NCBI GenBank assembly: GCA_016931415.1
Contig: JAFGEW010000030.1
Span: forward strand, 1-59,713
Length of the DNA stretch: 59,713 nucleotides
From: Verrucomicrobiota bacterium
Lineage (GTDB): Bacteria; Auribacterota; JABMQX01; JAFGEW01
Direction of reading: 5' to 3'
Shown here: piece after piece, positions 44,819 to 54,297 of the stretch
Numbering within the stretch: the first letter of the stretch is position 1
Layout: every line of letters starts with the position of its first letter
The notes under the pieces: generated by a model
The model's database searches: none
What the model was told of the DNA's origin: nothing
Seen by the model: the letters and a program-made list of their open reading frames with translations, nothing else
Position numbers and translations under genes: made by a program

Positions 44819-46102
44819 ATGCTATGTACCCGATCCATTGTCCTCGCGTGCGTCTGCGCAGGCCTGATCGTGGGCGGCGCCGGCTGCGGCTGCGGCAAGA
44901 AGCCCGCGGCTGAGAGATCCGGGGACCCGACGATCGCGACGGTCGATGGGCGCGAGATCCTTGCCAGCGACCTCGTCGACGAGTACCTCAAGGTCCCGAA
45001 GGAGCACCAGGCGCAGTATGAGAAGGACCCCCAGGGGCTGCTCGACTTCATCATCAACCGGTACGTGATCGTCGCCGAAGCGCACAAGCAAGGCGTGCAC
45101 ACTGAGCCTGAAGTCCTCGAGCGGATCGAGGAGGCGCGCGGGTTCGCGCTGCGCATGGCCCTCGACCAGGAGCTTCTGCGCGGGTGCGAGCCGGCGACGA
45201 ACCAGGGCCGCGCGCGTGAGCAGCTCGAGAAGGTACGAGCCGCCGCCATCGAATCGGCGCGCGCCGCGGCAACGATCGAGACCTCTGCGCTGCGGTGGAC
45301 CAATGACGCGGCGGATACGGAAGTCGTCGCCACGGTGGACGACACAACGCTGACCGTGGCCAACGCGCGCCGCACGTTCGAGCTCTTGCCCACGCGCGAG
45401 CAAGCGGCGTGCAGGGCCGATCCGGCGCGGCTGGTCGACGTGCTGGTCAACAACGAACTGCTCACCAGGGAAGCGCTTCGCCGCGGCCTTGACAAGAGCC
45501 CTGAATTCGACCTCCGGATGGTCCGGGCGCGCGACATGGTGCTCGTGAGCGAGATGCGCCGGCGCGCACTCGAGCAGATCAAAACCGGGCTCTCCGACGA
45601 GGAGATCCGGCGTCTGGCCGCCGAAGGGGCCGGGGGCGAGCTGCCTGAGGAGCTCATCGTGCTTTACGCGATCCTCAACGCGAACAGGCCGATGATCGAG
45701 AAGGCCGTGGCGGAGCTCGACGCCGGCAAGCCGTTCAGCGAGGTTCACGCGGCCTGTTCGGCCGAGAAGAACCCGGACTTCGGCACGTACTCCGACATCA
45801 CGATCAGGACGGCCCCGGAGGCGATCCGGTCAGCCATCGCCGGAATCGAGGACGGCCAGCACACGGACGTGCTCGAGATCGACGGCCAGTACGCCGTGCT
45901 TCAGGTGACGCGGCGCTCGACCGTGGTCGACCTCGAGCCCTTCCGCGAGCAGATTTTCGCGCGACAGCGCGACGCGCTATTCCTGGACTGGGTTCTGCGC
46001 AAGCGGGCGGAACACAAGGTCGAGGTGAATACAACCAACCTCGACGCGGTCAAATTGGCGGGGAACGCGATGTCGCCGGCCCCAACACGCGAAGGTTCGT
46101 GA
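44819..46102 (+). CDS. SurA-like peptidyl-prolyl isomerase lipoprotein (degenerate PPIase)
   Basis: 427 aa, ATG 44819 behind AGAGGAGGAG. A hydrophobic signal ends GGAGC (Cys23), a probable lipobox. Two SurA/PpiC N-terminal-like helical units follow (ATVDGREILASDLVDEYLKV and ATVDDTTLTVANARRTFELL), suggesting a duplicated chaperone core. The region about 275-385 (VLYAILNANRPMIEKAVAEL, FSEVHAACSAEKNPDFGTYS, LEIDGQYAVLQVTRRS) resembles a parvulin domain with reduced conservation. It overlaps the next SurA-like gene region closely. Likely role: folding outer-membrane and secreted proteins. Confidence 0.78.
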   Translation: MLCTRSIVLACVCAGLIVGGAGCGCGKKPAAERSGDPTIATVDGREILASDLVDEYLKVPKEHQAQYEKDPQGLLDFIINRYVIVAEAHKQGVHTEPEVLERIEEARGFALRMALDQELLRGCEPATNQGRAREQLEKVRAAAIESARAAATIETSALRWTNDAADTEVVATVDDTTLTVANARRTFELLPTREQAACRADPARLVDVLVNNELLTREALRRGLDKSPEFDLRMVRARDMVLVSEMRRRALEQIKTGLSDEEIRRLAAEGAGGELPEELIVLYAILNANRPMIEKAVAELDAGKPFSEVHAACSAEKNPDFGTYSDITIRTAPEAIRSAIAGIEDGQHTDVLEIDGQYAVLQVTRRSTVVDLEPFREQIFARQRDALFLDWVLRKRAEHKVEVNTTNLDAVKLAGNAMSPAPTREGS

Positions 46103-46116
46103 CGGGAGAGGAAGAC

Positions 46117-47229
46117 GTGGAGCAAGTACGATCCAAGTTGAGCCTGCTGTCTGCCGTGTTCTGTGCCGCGCTGATCGTGTTGGGCTGGACAGCGCCGACG
46201 TGCGCCGATCCCCCCTCCGACGCGCCGCAGAAGACGGGGGAGAACACAGACACGATCGCCGACAGCGGAGAGGCCAACGATCCTGTGGCTGATCCCATTC
46301 GCACCGCCGGCGATCCGGTCATGGTGGATGCGGTCTATCTGATAGTCGACACGCGCGTTATCACGTTTGGAGAGGTGTTCCGCAAGTCCGAGCCGATCGT
46401 TCAGCGCATCCTCGACGCGAACCCGAACCTGAGCGCATCCGACGCGAACAAGCTGCGCGCACAGGTTTTCGCGGAGGTCGCCGACGGGATGGTCACCCGG
46501 GCCCTCATCCTCAAGGCGGCTCAAGAGAAGGGTCTGAACGTCGACGAGGCACGCGTCGGCTCGCAGATCAAGCGTATCCTGCTCGCCGAGGGGCTGACAA
46601 TCGAGCAGTACCTCGAGAAGTACAAGATGACCTACCGCGGGCTGTTCCGCGAGGTCCAAGACGACATCCTCTATGCCGGCTTCCGGCAGATCGAGATCGC
46701 GCCGCGCGTCAACATCTCGCCAAGCGAGATCGGCGCCTACTACGAGGCGCACAAGGACGACGAGGAGTTCGTCTCCCCCGCGCAAGTGCACGCGCACGAG
46801 ATCGTGCTCATGGGCAGCGACCTCGCGAAGAGCCGGGCCAAGGCCGAGGAGGCGCTCCAGCTCCTGAGGAACGGCGCCGCATTCGACGTTGTCGCCAGGA
46901 AGTACTCGGAGAACCCACGGGTAGCTCAGACCGGCGGCGACCTTGGGTGGATCACGCGCAACGTGATCGGCGCGCCGAAGGTCAACAAAGCGCTGTTCGA
47001 GGACCTCGATGTCGGTGTGGTGAGCGACATCATCCAGGACGACAACAGGTTCCTCTGGATCGTCATGGCCAGCGGCCGGCGTGAAGCATCGAGGACGCCG
47101 CTCCACGAGGCGTACGCGGCGATCGAGGCGCGCCTGCGCCGCATCAAACTCGAGGAAGAGACGCGCAAGTACGCGTTCCGGCTGCGCAAGACGACGGCCA
47201 TTGTCGACCCGAACGGGGTGCTCCGCTAA
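46117..47229 (+). CDS. SurA-like periplasmic peptidyl-prolyl isomerase
   Basis: 370 aa. GTG 46117 is preferred (GGGAGAGGAA upstream); GTG 46099 is the longer option and overlaps the previous stop. Signal peptide ends TCADPP. SurA_N-like segment VDAVYLIVDTRVITFGEVFR, then helices and a parvulin domain at about 215-325: QVHAHEIVLMGSDLAKSRAK, LRNGAAFDVVARKYSENPRV, GGDLGWITRN and LDVGVVSDIIQDDNRFLWIV. This is a more complete parvulin domain than in the upstream gene. The pair is likely cotranscribed and involved in envelope protein folding. Confidence 0.85.
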   Translation: MEQVRSKLSLLSAVFCAALIVLGWTAPTCADPPSDAPQKTGENTDTIADSGEANDPVADPIRTAGDPVMVDAVYLIVDTRVITFGEVFRKSEPIVQRILDANPNLSASDANKLRAQVFAEVADGMVTRALILKAAQEKGLNVDEARVGSQIKRILLAEGLTIEQYLEKYKMTYRGLFREVQDDILYAGFRQIEIAPRVNISPSEIGAYYEAHKDDEEFVSPAQVHAHEIVLMGSDLAKSRAKAEEALQLLRNGAAFDVVARKYSENPRVAQTGGDLGWITRNVIGAPKVNKALFEDLDVGVVSDIIQDDNRFLWIVMASGRREASRTPLHEAYAAIEARLRRIKLEEETRKYAFRLRKTTAIVDPNGVLR

Positions 47230-47261
47230 CGGCTTGGTTGCCACCCCGGCTGGAGGCGCGT

Positions 47262-48317
47262 ATGCCCCCCCGCCAACTGCGAATCGGTATCACCATGGGC
47301 GACGCGGCCGGCATCGGCCCCGAGGTTGTCGTGCGCGCGCTCGCCGGTGGGCGTGTTCCCCGCGGCGCCCGCCTCGTGCTCTACGGTTCGCCGGCAGTGT
47401 TTGACGCGGCCGCGCGACACGCCGCCGTCGATCAGGACTTCACCGCCGTCAACACGATTCAGACCGCCACGGCCGTGATGCACGGCATGCCGTGCATCAA
47501 CCCGACACGGCTTAAGCGTGCTGGGGCCGGGATGGGCCGTGTCGAGGCGACGTTGGCGCGCGCGGCCATGGACTGCGTGAGCGCGGCAGTGGCCGACGCG
47601 CTGGCGGGCGAGCTCGACGCCGTCGTCACCGCACCGATCAACAAGCTCGGCCTGCGCCGCGCGGGGTACGCGGCGTCGGGCCACACGGACTTCATCGCCG
47701 CGGAGGTCGGCGCGGCGTGCGGCGGCCGAACGCCCAACGTGGCCATGCTGTTTGTCGGCGGCGGCCTCCGCGTCGCGCTCGTGACGATCCACGAGCCGCT
47801 CAGCAACGCGATCAAGCTGGTCACCACGCGGCGCGTGTTCACAACGATCGGTCTGATGCGCGAGTCGCTCGAACGCGACTTCGGCATCGCATCGCCGCGC
47901 ATCGGCGTGTGCGGCCTCAATCCACATGCCGGCGAGAGCGGGCTCATGGGCAACGAAGAGGGGCGGCGCATCGTCCCTGCGATCCGCATGGCGCGCGCAT
48001 GCGGCCTCGACGTGCAGGGCCCACTGCCGGCTGACACGCTCATCGCCCGCCACCATGCGGGGGAGTTCGACGGCGTCGTGGCCATGTACCATGACCAGGG
48101 ACTCATTGCCGTGAAGCTGCTTGCCTTCCACAGCGGCGTGAACGTCACCCTTGGCCTCCCGTTCGTGCGCACGTCGCCCGACCACGGCACGGCGTACGAC
48201 ATCGCGCCGAAGTTCGCCGCGAACCCGGGAAGCATGGAGGCCGCCATCCGGCTTGCGGCGCGCCTTGCGCGCCAGCGCTCACGCCGGACGCGCGGGCGGA
48301 GGACGCGCCCGTGCTGA
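47262..48317 (+). CDS. pdxA: 4-hydroxythreonine-4-phosphate dehydrogenase
   Basis: 351 aa, ATG 47262 behind TGGAGGCG. PdxA oxidises 4-phosphohydroxy-L-threonine in the DXP-dependent route to pyridoxal phosphate. Blocks: ITMGDAAGIGPEVVVRAL, TAPINKLGLRRAGYAASGHT (substrate and metal His), VTIHEPLSNAIKLVTT, GLNPHAGESGLMGNEE, PADTLIARHHAGEFDGVVAM and MYHDQGLIAVKLLAF (metal His), GLPFVRTSPDHGTAYDIA. The last 25 residues are very arginine-rich and overlap the start of rsmA by 7 bp, probably a non-conserved tail. Confidence 0.94.
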   Translation: MPPRQLRIGITMGDAAGIGPEVVVRALAGGRVPRGARLVLYGSPAVFDAAARHAAVDQDFTAVNTIQTATAVMHGMPCINPTRLKRAGAGMGRVEATLARAAMDCVSAAVADALAGELDAVVTAPINKLGLRRAGYAASGHTDFIAAEVGAACGGRTPNVAMLFVGGGLRVALVTIHEPLSNAIKLVTTRRVFTTIGLMRESLERDFGIASPRIGVCGLNPHAGESGLMGNEEGRRIVPAIRMARACGLDVQGPLPADTLIARHHAGEFDGVVAMYHDQGLIAVKLLAFHSGVNVTLGLPFVRTSPDHGTAYDIAPKFAANPGSMEAAIRLAARLARQRSRRTRGRRTRPC

Positions 48318-49183
48318 CGCGCGCCGAGCTGAGGACTGTCCTCCGCGCCCGCGGCTTGCGACTCACGAAACGGTTCGGGCAGAACATCCTGGTCAACCGC
48401 GGCATCCGCGACCGCCTCGTCGAAGCCATGGCGCTGCAACCGGACGATCTGGTCGTCGAGATCGGCGCCGGCACAGGCGCGCTCACCGAGGCGTTGGCGG
48501 CACGCGCCGCGCACGTCGTTGCGTTCGAGATCGACCGCGGGCTCGAAGCGTTGCTGCACGAGCAGCTCGCCGAGACCTCGAATGTCGAGGTGCGCGACGA
48601 GGACTTCCTCGATGCCGATCTGCACGAGCTCGCCGGGCGGGCCGGCGGGACACGGCTCGTCATCGCCGGCAATCTCCCCTACTCGATCACGACGCCGGCG
48701 ATCACGCGCGTCCTCGAGTCGGGCGTGGCGTTTCGGGCGGCGTATTTCACGATTCAGCGCGAGGTGGCGCATCGGCTGCTCGCCGGGCCGGGCACGCGCG
48801 AGTGCGGAGCGATCTCGTGCCTCATCGAATACCACACCGAGGCGCGGCGGCTCGTCAAAGTGCCCCCGTCGGCCTTCGAGCCCGTGCCGAAGGTCGAGTC
48901 GGCGCTGCTCGGTCTCGTGCGGCGCGAGCGTGCGCCGGTGGCGCCGCGCGATCCGGCGCTCATGTTCGCCGTGATCCGGGCGGCATTCGGCGCGCGGAGA
49001 AAAGCGTTGAAAAACGCGCTCCGTCGCTTAGAATGGGGTTTGCTTTCCGACGACGATGTATCCACGGCAATGCGTGCGTGCGGTCTCGCGCCCGGTGCTC
49101 GGGCCGAGCAGCTGGCGCTCCAGCAGTTCGCCGACCTGAGCGACGCGCTACTGTGCCAGGCGGCGGGCAGAGGAAGTCCATGA
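48311..49183 (+). CDS. rsmA: 16S rRNA (adenine1518-N6/adenine1519-N6)-dimethyltransferase
   Basis: 290 aa, GTG 48311 overlapping pdxA. It dimethylates two adenines near the 3' end of 16S rRNA. Motifs: LTKRFGQNILVNRGIRDRLV, VVEIGAGTGALTEALAARAA (SAM-binding motif I), AFEIDRGLEAL, and the catalytic NLPYSITTPAITRVL. C-terminal PPSAFEPVPKVESALLGLV and RAAFGARRKALKNALRRLE are typical. The order pdxA-rsmA is common in bacteria. Its stop overlaps gatC (ATGA). Confidence 0.95.
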   Translation: MLTRAELRTVLRARGLRLTKRFGQNILVNRGIRDRLVEAMALQPDDLVVEIGAGTGALTEALAARAAHVVAFEIDRGLEALLHEQLAETSNVEVRDEDFLDADLHELAGRAGGTRLVIAGNLPYSITTPAITRVLESGVAFRAAYFTIQREVAHRLLAGPGTRECGAISCLIEYHTEARRLVKVPPSAFEPVPKVESALLGLVRRERAPVAPRDPALMFAVIRAAFGARRKALKNALRRLEWGLLSDDDVSTAMRACGLAPGARAEQLALQQFADLSDALLCQAAGRGSP

Positions 49184-49470
49184 AGGAAATCGGTATCGAG
49201 GATGTCGAGCACGTGGCGATGCTCGCCCGGCTCGAGCTGAACGATGACGAGAAGCGCGCGATGACCGCACAGCTCGGCGAGATCCTGCGCTACGTCGCGA
49301 AGCTTGACGAGATCGACACCGGCGCGGTCGAGCCGACGGCCCACATCCTGCCGCTGCGCAACGCGCTTCGCGACGATGCGCTTCGGCCGTCGCTCGACCT
49401 CAACGCCGTGCTCGCCAACGCTCCGAAACGCACGGGCGACCTGTTCCAGGTCCCGCGCGTCGTCGAGTAA
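49180..49470 (+). CDS. gatC: Asp/Glu-tRNA amidotransferase subunit C
   Basis: 96 aa, ATG 49180 overlapping the rsmA stop and behind GGCAGAGGAAG. Typical GatC sequence: [55 protein letters not shown] and the C-terminal LFQVPRVVE. It stabilises the GatAB complex that converts misacylated Glu-tRNA(Gln) or Asp-tRNA(Asn). First of the gatC-gatA-gatB cluster. Confidence 0.94.
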   Translation: MKEIGIEDVEHVAMLARLELNDDEKRAMTAQLGEILRYVAKLDEIDTGAVEPTAHILPLRNALRDDALRPSLDLNAVLANAPKRTGDLFQVPRVVE

Positions 49471-49502
49471 CAGCCGATACGCACACCGGCCGGCAGAACC
49501 CG

Positions 49503-50975
49503 ATGAGTCTTCTCGAACAGAGCCTATCTGACGCCGCCAAGGCCGTCCGCGCGGGCACGGTCAGCTCGACGGAGCTGACACGCGCGGCGCTCGACGCCAT
49601 CGAGCGCCTCGATCCAACCCTTCGCGCCTACATCTCGGTCGACGCCGACGGCGCCTTGGCGCGCGCGGCCCAGCTCGACGCCCGCCGCGGCAAGGGCGAA
49701 CCGCTCGGCCTGCTCGGCGGCGTGCCCGTGGCGATCAAGGACAACATGGTCGTGCGCGGGGGCGCAACGACGTGCGCCTCGCGCATCCTTGACGGCTTCG
49801 TCTCGCCGTACGACGCGACGGTGATCGAACGGCTACGTGAGGCAGGAGCCGTATTCCTCGGCAAAACGAACATGGATGAGTTTGCCATGGGCTCCTCGAC
49901 GGAGAACAGCGCCGTGGCCGCTACGCGTAACCCGTGGGACACCGGGCGCGTGCCTGGCGGATCGAGCGGCGGCTCGGCGGCGGCCGTGGCGGCACGCATG
50001 GCGTTCGGCGCGCTCGGATCGGACACCGGCGGCTCGATCCGCCAGCCGGCATCGTTCTGCGGCGTTACGGGACTCAAGCCGACCTACGGCCGCGTGTCGC
50101 GCTACGGGCTCGTGGCATTCGCTTCGTCGCTCGACCAGATCGGCACGTTCTCGCGCGACGGGCGCGATGCAGCACTGCTTCTCGGCGCCATCGCGGGACA
50201 TGATCCGCGCGACTCGACGTCCGTCAAAGAGACGGTACCCGACTATGGAGCCGCGCTCGACGGCGGGGTGGCGGGGCTGCGCGTCGGCATGCCGGCCGAG
50301 TACTTCGGCGAGGGCATCTCGGCCGAGACCGAGCAGGCCGTGCGCGCCGCGATTGCGAAGCTCAATGACCTCGGCGCCGAGGTCGTCGAGGTCAGCCTCC
50401 CGCACCTCGACTACGCGGTGGCGACCTACTACATCATCTGTACGGCAGAGGCGTCCTCGAACCTTGCCCGCTACGACGGCGTGCGCTACGGCAGGCGCCT
50501 CGACGGCGAAGGCGTCCACGACATGTACCGCGCGAGCCGCGAGGCGGGCTTCGGCGCGGAGGTGAAGCGCCGCATTCTGCTCGGCACCTACGTGCTGAGT
50601 GCCGGCTATTACGACGCCTACTACCTCAAGGCGCTCAAGGTACGTACGTTGATCAAGGCGGACTTCGACCGCGCGTTCGAGCACGTTGATTGCATCGCGG
50701 CACCGACGTCGCCGACCACGGCGTTCAGACTCGGTGAGAAGCTCGATGACCCGCTCACCATGTACCTCCTGGATATCTACACGATTTCGGTCAACCTTGC
50801 CGGGCTGCCGGGGATCTCGGTGCCGTGCGGCTTCGACCAGGCCGGATTGCCCATCGGGTTGCAGCTTATCGGCAAGCCGTTCGACGAACCGACGCTCCTG
50901 CGCGCTGCGCACGCGTACCAGCAAGCGACCGACTGGCAGAGGCGCGTGCCGCCGATCGTGGACGGAGGCGCGTGA
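49503..50975 (+). CDS. gatA: Asp/Glu-tRNA amidotransferase subunit A
   Basis: 490 aa, ATG 49503. It is an amidase supplying ammonia from glutamine. The catalytic Ser-cisSer-Lys set is visible: Lys in [20 protein letters not shown], and the serines in [20 protein letters not shown] and [20 protein letters not shown]. Length is standard. Its stop shares one base with the gatB start (TGATG). Together with GatB and GatC it implies that this organism lacks a dedicated glutaminyl- and/or asparaginyl-tRNA synthetase; the window does not show which. Confidence 0.96.
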   Translation: MSLLEQSLSDAAKAVRAGTVSSTELTRAALDAIERLDPTLRAYISVDADGALARAAQLDARRGKGEPLGLLGGVPVAIKDNMVVRGGATTCASRILDGFVSPYDATVIERLREAGAVFLGKTNMDEFAMGSSTENSAVAATRNPWDTGRVPGGSSGGSAAAVAARMAFGALGSDTGGSIRQPASFCGVTGLKPTYGRVSRYGLVAFASSLDQIGTFSRDGRDAALLLGAIAGHDPRDSTSVKETVPDYGAALDGGVAGLRVGMPAEYFGEGISAETEQAVRAAIAKLNDLGAEVVEVSLPHLDYAVATYYIICTAEASSNLARYDGVRYGRRLDGEGVHDMYRASREAGFGAEVKRRILLGTYVLSAGYYDAYYLKALKVRTLIKADFDRAFEHVDCIAAPTSPTTAFRLGEKLDDPLTMYLLDIYTISVNLAGLPGISVPCGFDQAGLPIGLQLIGKPFDEPTLLRAAHAYQQATDWQRRVPPIVDGGA

Positions 50976-52411
50976 TGGACTACGAAGTCGTCATCGGCAT
51001 GGAGGTGCACGTGGAGCTCAAGACCGAGAGCAAGGCATTCTGCGGCTGCTCGACGGCATTCGGCGCCGCGCCGAACACCCACGTCTGCCCCGTCTGCCTG
51101 GGGCTACCCGGTGTGCTGCCCGTGCTCAACCGCAAAGCCGTCGAGCACGCGGTGCGCGTCGGGCTGGCGCTCGGGTGTGAGATCTCGGCGTTCAGCAAGT
51201 TCGACCGGAAGAACTACTTCTACCCCGACATGCCGAAGAACTACCAGATCTCGCAGTACGACAAGCCGTTGACAAGCACGGGCCGGCTGCCGATTCTCGT
51301 CGACGGCGCGATCCGCGAGATCCGGATCCGGCGAGCGCACCTCGAAGAGGACGCGGGTAAGCTGCTCCACCTCGACGACGGCACGACGGGCGTCGACTTC
51401 AACCGGGCCGGCGTGCCGCTGCTCGAAATCGTCTCCGAGCCCGACCTGCATTCAGCCGATGAGGCGGTCGAGTACCTCCTGCGGCTCAAGACGCTGCTCG
51501 AGTACCTCGGCGTGAGCGACTGCAACATGGAAGAGGGCAGCATGCGGTGCGAGGCGAACGTCGACGTGCGCCCCACTGGAGGCGGGCCGATCGGCGACAT
51601 CGTCGAGATAAAGAACGTCGCCTCGATCACGGGTGTCAAGCGTGCCATCGAGTTCGAGTTCGAGCGCCAGCGCGACCTGCTCGAGATGGGCGGCACCGTC
51701 AAGCGCGAGACGCGCCGCTGGAACCCCGACAGCGCGCGCACCACCGTGATGCGCACCAAGGAGCTCGCGCACGACTACCGCTACTTCCCCGAGCCGGACC
51801 TCGTGCCCGTCGTCCTCGACCGCGAGACAATCGAGCGCATGCGCGAGACGCTGCCCGAGCTGCCGCTCGCGCGCCAACTGCGCTATATGAATGAGCATGG
51901 ACTCTCCGAATACGACTCAGGGGTGCTCACCGCGCAACAGGCGGCGGCCGACTTCTACGAGTCGTGCGCGCGGCTCTACGGCCAGCCCAAGGTGGTCTGC
52001 AACTGGGTCATGGGCGAGCTGTTCCGGCTCATGAAGGAGCGGCGGGTCGGTTTCGACACGCTCCAGGTGACCCCGACAGCGCTTGTGGACATGCTCAAAC
52101 TCATAGACAACGGCACAATCAGCGGTACAATCGGGAAGACGGTCATCGAGGCGATGTTTGCGACCGGCCTGCCGCCGGACCGGATCGTCGTCGACCGGGG
52201 CCTCATGCAGATCAGTGACACGGCGGAACTCGAGAAGACGATCACCGCCGTGCTCGAGGCGAACTCCAAACCGGTGGCCGATTACCGCGGCGGTAATGAG
52301 AAAACCTTCGGGTTCCTTGTCGGCCAGGTCATGCGGGCCACGAAAGGCAAGGCGAACCCAAAGCTTGTGAACGAGCTCTTGCGCAAGGCGCTCGATACAG
52401 GCGGAGAATAG
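50975..52411 (+). CDS. gatB: Asp/Glu-tRNA amidotransferase subunit B
   Basis: 478 aa, ATG 50975. GatB binds the misacylated tRNA and activates it with ATP. Hallmarks: YEVVIGMEVHVELKTESKAF, the zinc-site cysteines CGCSTAF and HVCPVCLGLPGVLPVLN, FDRKNYFYPDMPKNYQISQY, ISEP-like IVSEPDLHSADEAVEYLL, and MRCEANVDVRPTGGG. The C-terminal tail domain ends KANPKLVNELLRKALDTGGE. The stop codon is the first base of a REP-like element. Confidence 0.96.
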   Translation: MDYEVVIGMEVHVELKTESKAFCGCSTAFGAAPNTHVCPVCLGLPGVLPVLNRKAVEHAVRVGLALGCEISAFSKFDRKNYFYPDMPKNYQISQYDKPLTSTGRLPILVDGAIREIRIRRAHLEEDAGKLLHLDDGTTGVDFNRAGVPLLEIVSEPDLHSADEAVEYLLRLKTLLEYLGVSDCNMEEGSMRCEANVDVRPTGGGPIGDIVEIKNVASITGVKRAIEFEFERQRDLLEMGGTVKRETRRWNPDSARTTVMRTKELAHDYRYFPEPDLVPVVLDRETIERMRETLPELPLARQLRYMNEHGLSEYDSGVLTAQQAAADFYESCARLYGQPKVVCNWVMGELFRLMKERRVGFDTLQVTPTALVDMLKLIDNGTISGTIGKTVIEAMFATGLPPDRIVVDRGLMQISDTAELEKTITAVLEANSKPVADYRGGNEKTFGFLVGQVMRATKGKANPKLVNELLRKALDTGGE

Positions 52412-52490
52412 GGACCGTCACCTGCTCTCCAATGCTGTCTGACACGACATGCGCTGTGTTTGGTAACGAGGGAAAGCAAGTGACTGTCCC
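52411..52490. repeat. REP-like imperfect inverted repeat
   Basis: Left arm GGGACCGTCACCTGCTCTCC (52411-52430) pairs with right arm GGAAAGCAAGTGACTGTCCC (52471-52490) with three mismatches across a 40-nt spacer. Arms of this GGGACNGTCAC type are found as dispersed palindromes in other genomes. It fills most of the gap between gatB and accD and begins at the gatB stop codon. Confidence 0.6.
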
Positions 52491-52522
52491 TCTTTCCCGC
52501 GTCCCGTCCGGAGGAGACAACG

Positions 52523-53425
52523 ATGCCACTCTTCGGCAAGCCCCGTTACTCGACGATCAAGGTCAAACGCGTCCAAGTGCCCGACGGGCGCTGGATGAAA
52601 TGCGGCGCGTGCAACCAGATCATCGACGTCAAACAGATCGAGGAGACGCTCAACACCTGCCCGAAGTGCAAGTTCCACTTCAAAATGTCGGCGCGCGAGC
52701 GTATCCGCCTGCTGCTCGACGAGGGTTCGTTCGTCGAGATGGACGAGGACCTTACGCCGCAGGACCCGATCGAGTTCGTCGACACCAAGCCGTACCGCGA
52801 GCGCCAACTGAGCGCAACGAAGGGCTCGGGCCTCAACGAGGCGATCATCACCGGCCTCGGCACGATGGACGGGGTGCGGCTGGCGTTCGGCTCGATGGAC
52901 TTCGGCTATCTCGGCGGGAGCATGGGATCGGTCGTCGGCGAGAAGATCACTCGGCTTATCGAGCGCGCCATCGTTGAGCGCATCCCGGTCGTCATCACGT
53001 GCACCTCGGGCGGGGCGCGCATGCAGGAGGCGGCGCTGAGCCTGATGCAGATGGCCAAGACGAGCGCGGCGGTCGCCCGCCTGCACGACGCCGGCCTGCT
53101 CTACATCACGCTGCTCGTCAACCCAGCCATGGCGGGCGTTATGGCGAGCTTTGCATCGCTCGGCGATATCGTGATCGCCGAGCCGGGCGCGCTCATCGGG
53201 TTCACCGGGCCGCGCGTCATCGAGCAGACGATCAAGCAGCAACTCCCCGAGGGCTTTCAGCGCTCGGAGTTCCAGGTCGATCACGGGATGGTTGACATGG
53301 TCGTGGCGCGTAAGGACTTGCGCGTCACGCTCGCCAAGATTCTCCACTTCTTCACGGAAGGCGCCCACACAGGGAGCCACGAAGGCGCGCACGTGAGCAA
53401 CGGCGGGACCGTTCAGCGGCAGTAG
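52523..53425 (+). CDS. accD: Acetyl-CoA carboxylase carboxyltransferase subunit beta
   Basis: 300 aa, ATG 52523 behind GGAGGAGACAACG. N-terminal zinc finger: WMKCGACNQII and NTCPKCKFHF. The carboxyltransferase core has LTPQDPIEFVDTKPYRERQL, FGSMDFGYLGGSMGSVVGEK, ITCTSGGARMQEAALSLMQM, NPAMAGVMASFASLGDIVIA and GFTGPRVIEQTIKQQLPEGF. It transfers the carboxyl from biotin to acetyl-CoA for fatty acid synthesis. Its end overlaps the converging PHP gene by 13 bp. accA is not in this window. Confidence 0.96.
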   Translation: MPLFGKPRYSTIKVKRVQVPDGRWMKCGACNQIIDVKQIEETLNTCPKCKFHFKMSARERIRLLLDEGSFVEMDEDLTPQDPIEFVDTKPYRERQLSATKGSGLNEAIITGLGTMDGVRLAFGSMDFGYLGGSMGSVVGEKITRLIERAIVERIPVVITCTSGGARMQEAALSLMQMAKTSAAVARLHDAGLLYITLLVNPAMAGVMASFASLGDIVIAEPGALIGFTGPRVIEQTIKQQLPEGFQRSEFQVDHGMVDMVVARKDLRVTLAKILHFFTEGAHTGSHEGAHVSNGGTVQRQ

Positions 53426-54297
53426 ATCGGGTTGGTCCAGGCGGTGCCGCCGGCGGCATCCCAGACCTCGATGCGCACGTACGTCTCCTCGCCCGTGAAC
53501 CGGTAGTGCGCCTCGTGCAGGCGGTAGCCGGGCTCGGCGACAAACCGCCGGCCGTGGTAGCGCTGGGCGATGAACGTGACGCTCGTCGCCGGTGAGCAAC
53601 GCACGCGGATGTGGCCATCGGTGATCGTCACCTCCTCGATCCGCGGACCCGTCGTTGAGTAGAACGCGCCGCGGCGCAGCGCGTCGACGACGGCCTCGCG
53701 CGTGAGCGCCTGGGCGCGCACCATGACCCAGCCCATGAATGTGTCGCCCTCGCCGTGGTGGCAGTCGTCAACGGCCACACCGTGGAGGCGGACGCCCCAG
53801 TCGAGGGCGTCGTCCCAGTGCACGCGCGACGTACCCTTGCCGACCGCGAGCGTGGTCGCGTTGAACACCTCCATCGCCCAGAGCCCGTCGTAGATATTGA
53901 GCGAGCGCTGCACGGTGTTGCCCGACCAGTACGGATGCGCAAACACGGTCAGTGCGCCCGCGTCGAGCAGCACGGCCTTGATCTCTTCGACGGACATCGC
54001 CCGGTCCACCGGCAGGGCGGGCGGCACGTCGATGCCGACGAGGTGCCACACCTCGCCTAGCTCGGGTCCGACGGCGTGACACTCCACGCCGTCGAGCACA
54101 AGGAACTCGCTCGTCGAGCGCCCGGCGTCGCTCGACACGACGAAGTGGTCGGTCAGCGCGATGAAATCGTAGCCCGCCTCGCGATACGCATCGAGGCGTT
54201 CGTCGACGCCGACGCTCCCGTCGCTGCGCGTCGTATGCGTGTGCAGATTGCCTTTGAGCCACCGCCCGCGCATCTCAAATGGATTCGTCCAGTGCAT
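53413..54297 (-). CDS. PHP domain metallo-hydrolase
   Basis: 294 aa, ATG 54297 behind GAAGG. PHP motifs: KGNLHTHTTRSDGSVGVDER (motif I H-x-H), FIALTDHFVVSSD (motif II), VLDGVECHAV (motif III Glu and His), LTVFAHPYWSG, and VAVDDCHHGEGDTFMGW (C-terminal metal ligands). Residues about 215-294 form a beta-rich tail (GPRIEEVTITDGHIRVRCSP). The order is that of stand-alone PHP phosphoesterases of the CehA/McbA sort; the substrate is unknown. It converges with and overlaps accD by 13 bp and probably follows mqnC and a small ORF. Confidence 0.88.
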   Translation of the reverse strand: MHWTNPFEMRGRWLKGNLHTHTTRSDGSVGVDERLDAYREAGYDFIALTDHFVVSSDAGRSTSEFLVLDGVECHAVGPELGEVWHLVGIDVPPALPVDRAMSVEEIKAVLLDAGALTVFAHPYWSGNTVQRSLNIYDGLWAMEVFNATTLAVGKGTSRVHWDDALDWGVRLHGVAVDDCHHGEGDTFMGWVMVRAQALTREAVVDALRRGAFYSTTGPRIEEVTITDGHIRVRCSPATSVTFIAQRYHGRRFVAEPGYRLHEAHYRFTGEETYVRIEVWDAAGGTAWTNPIYCR

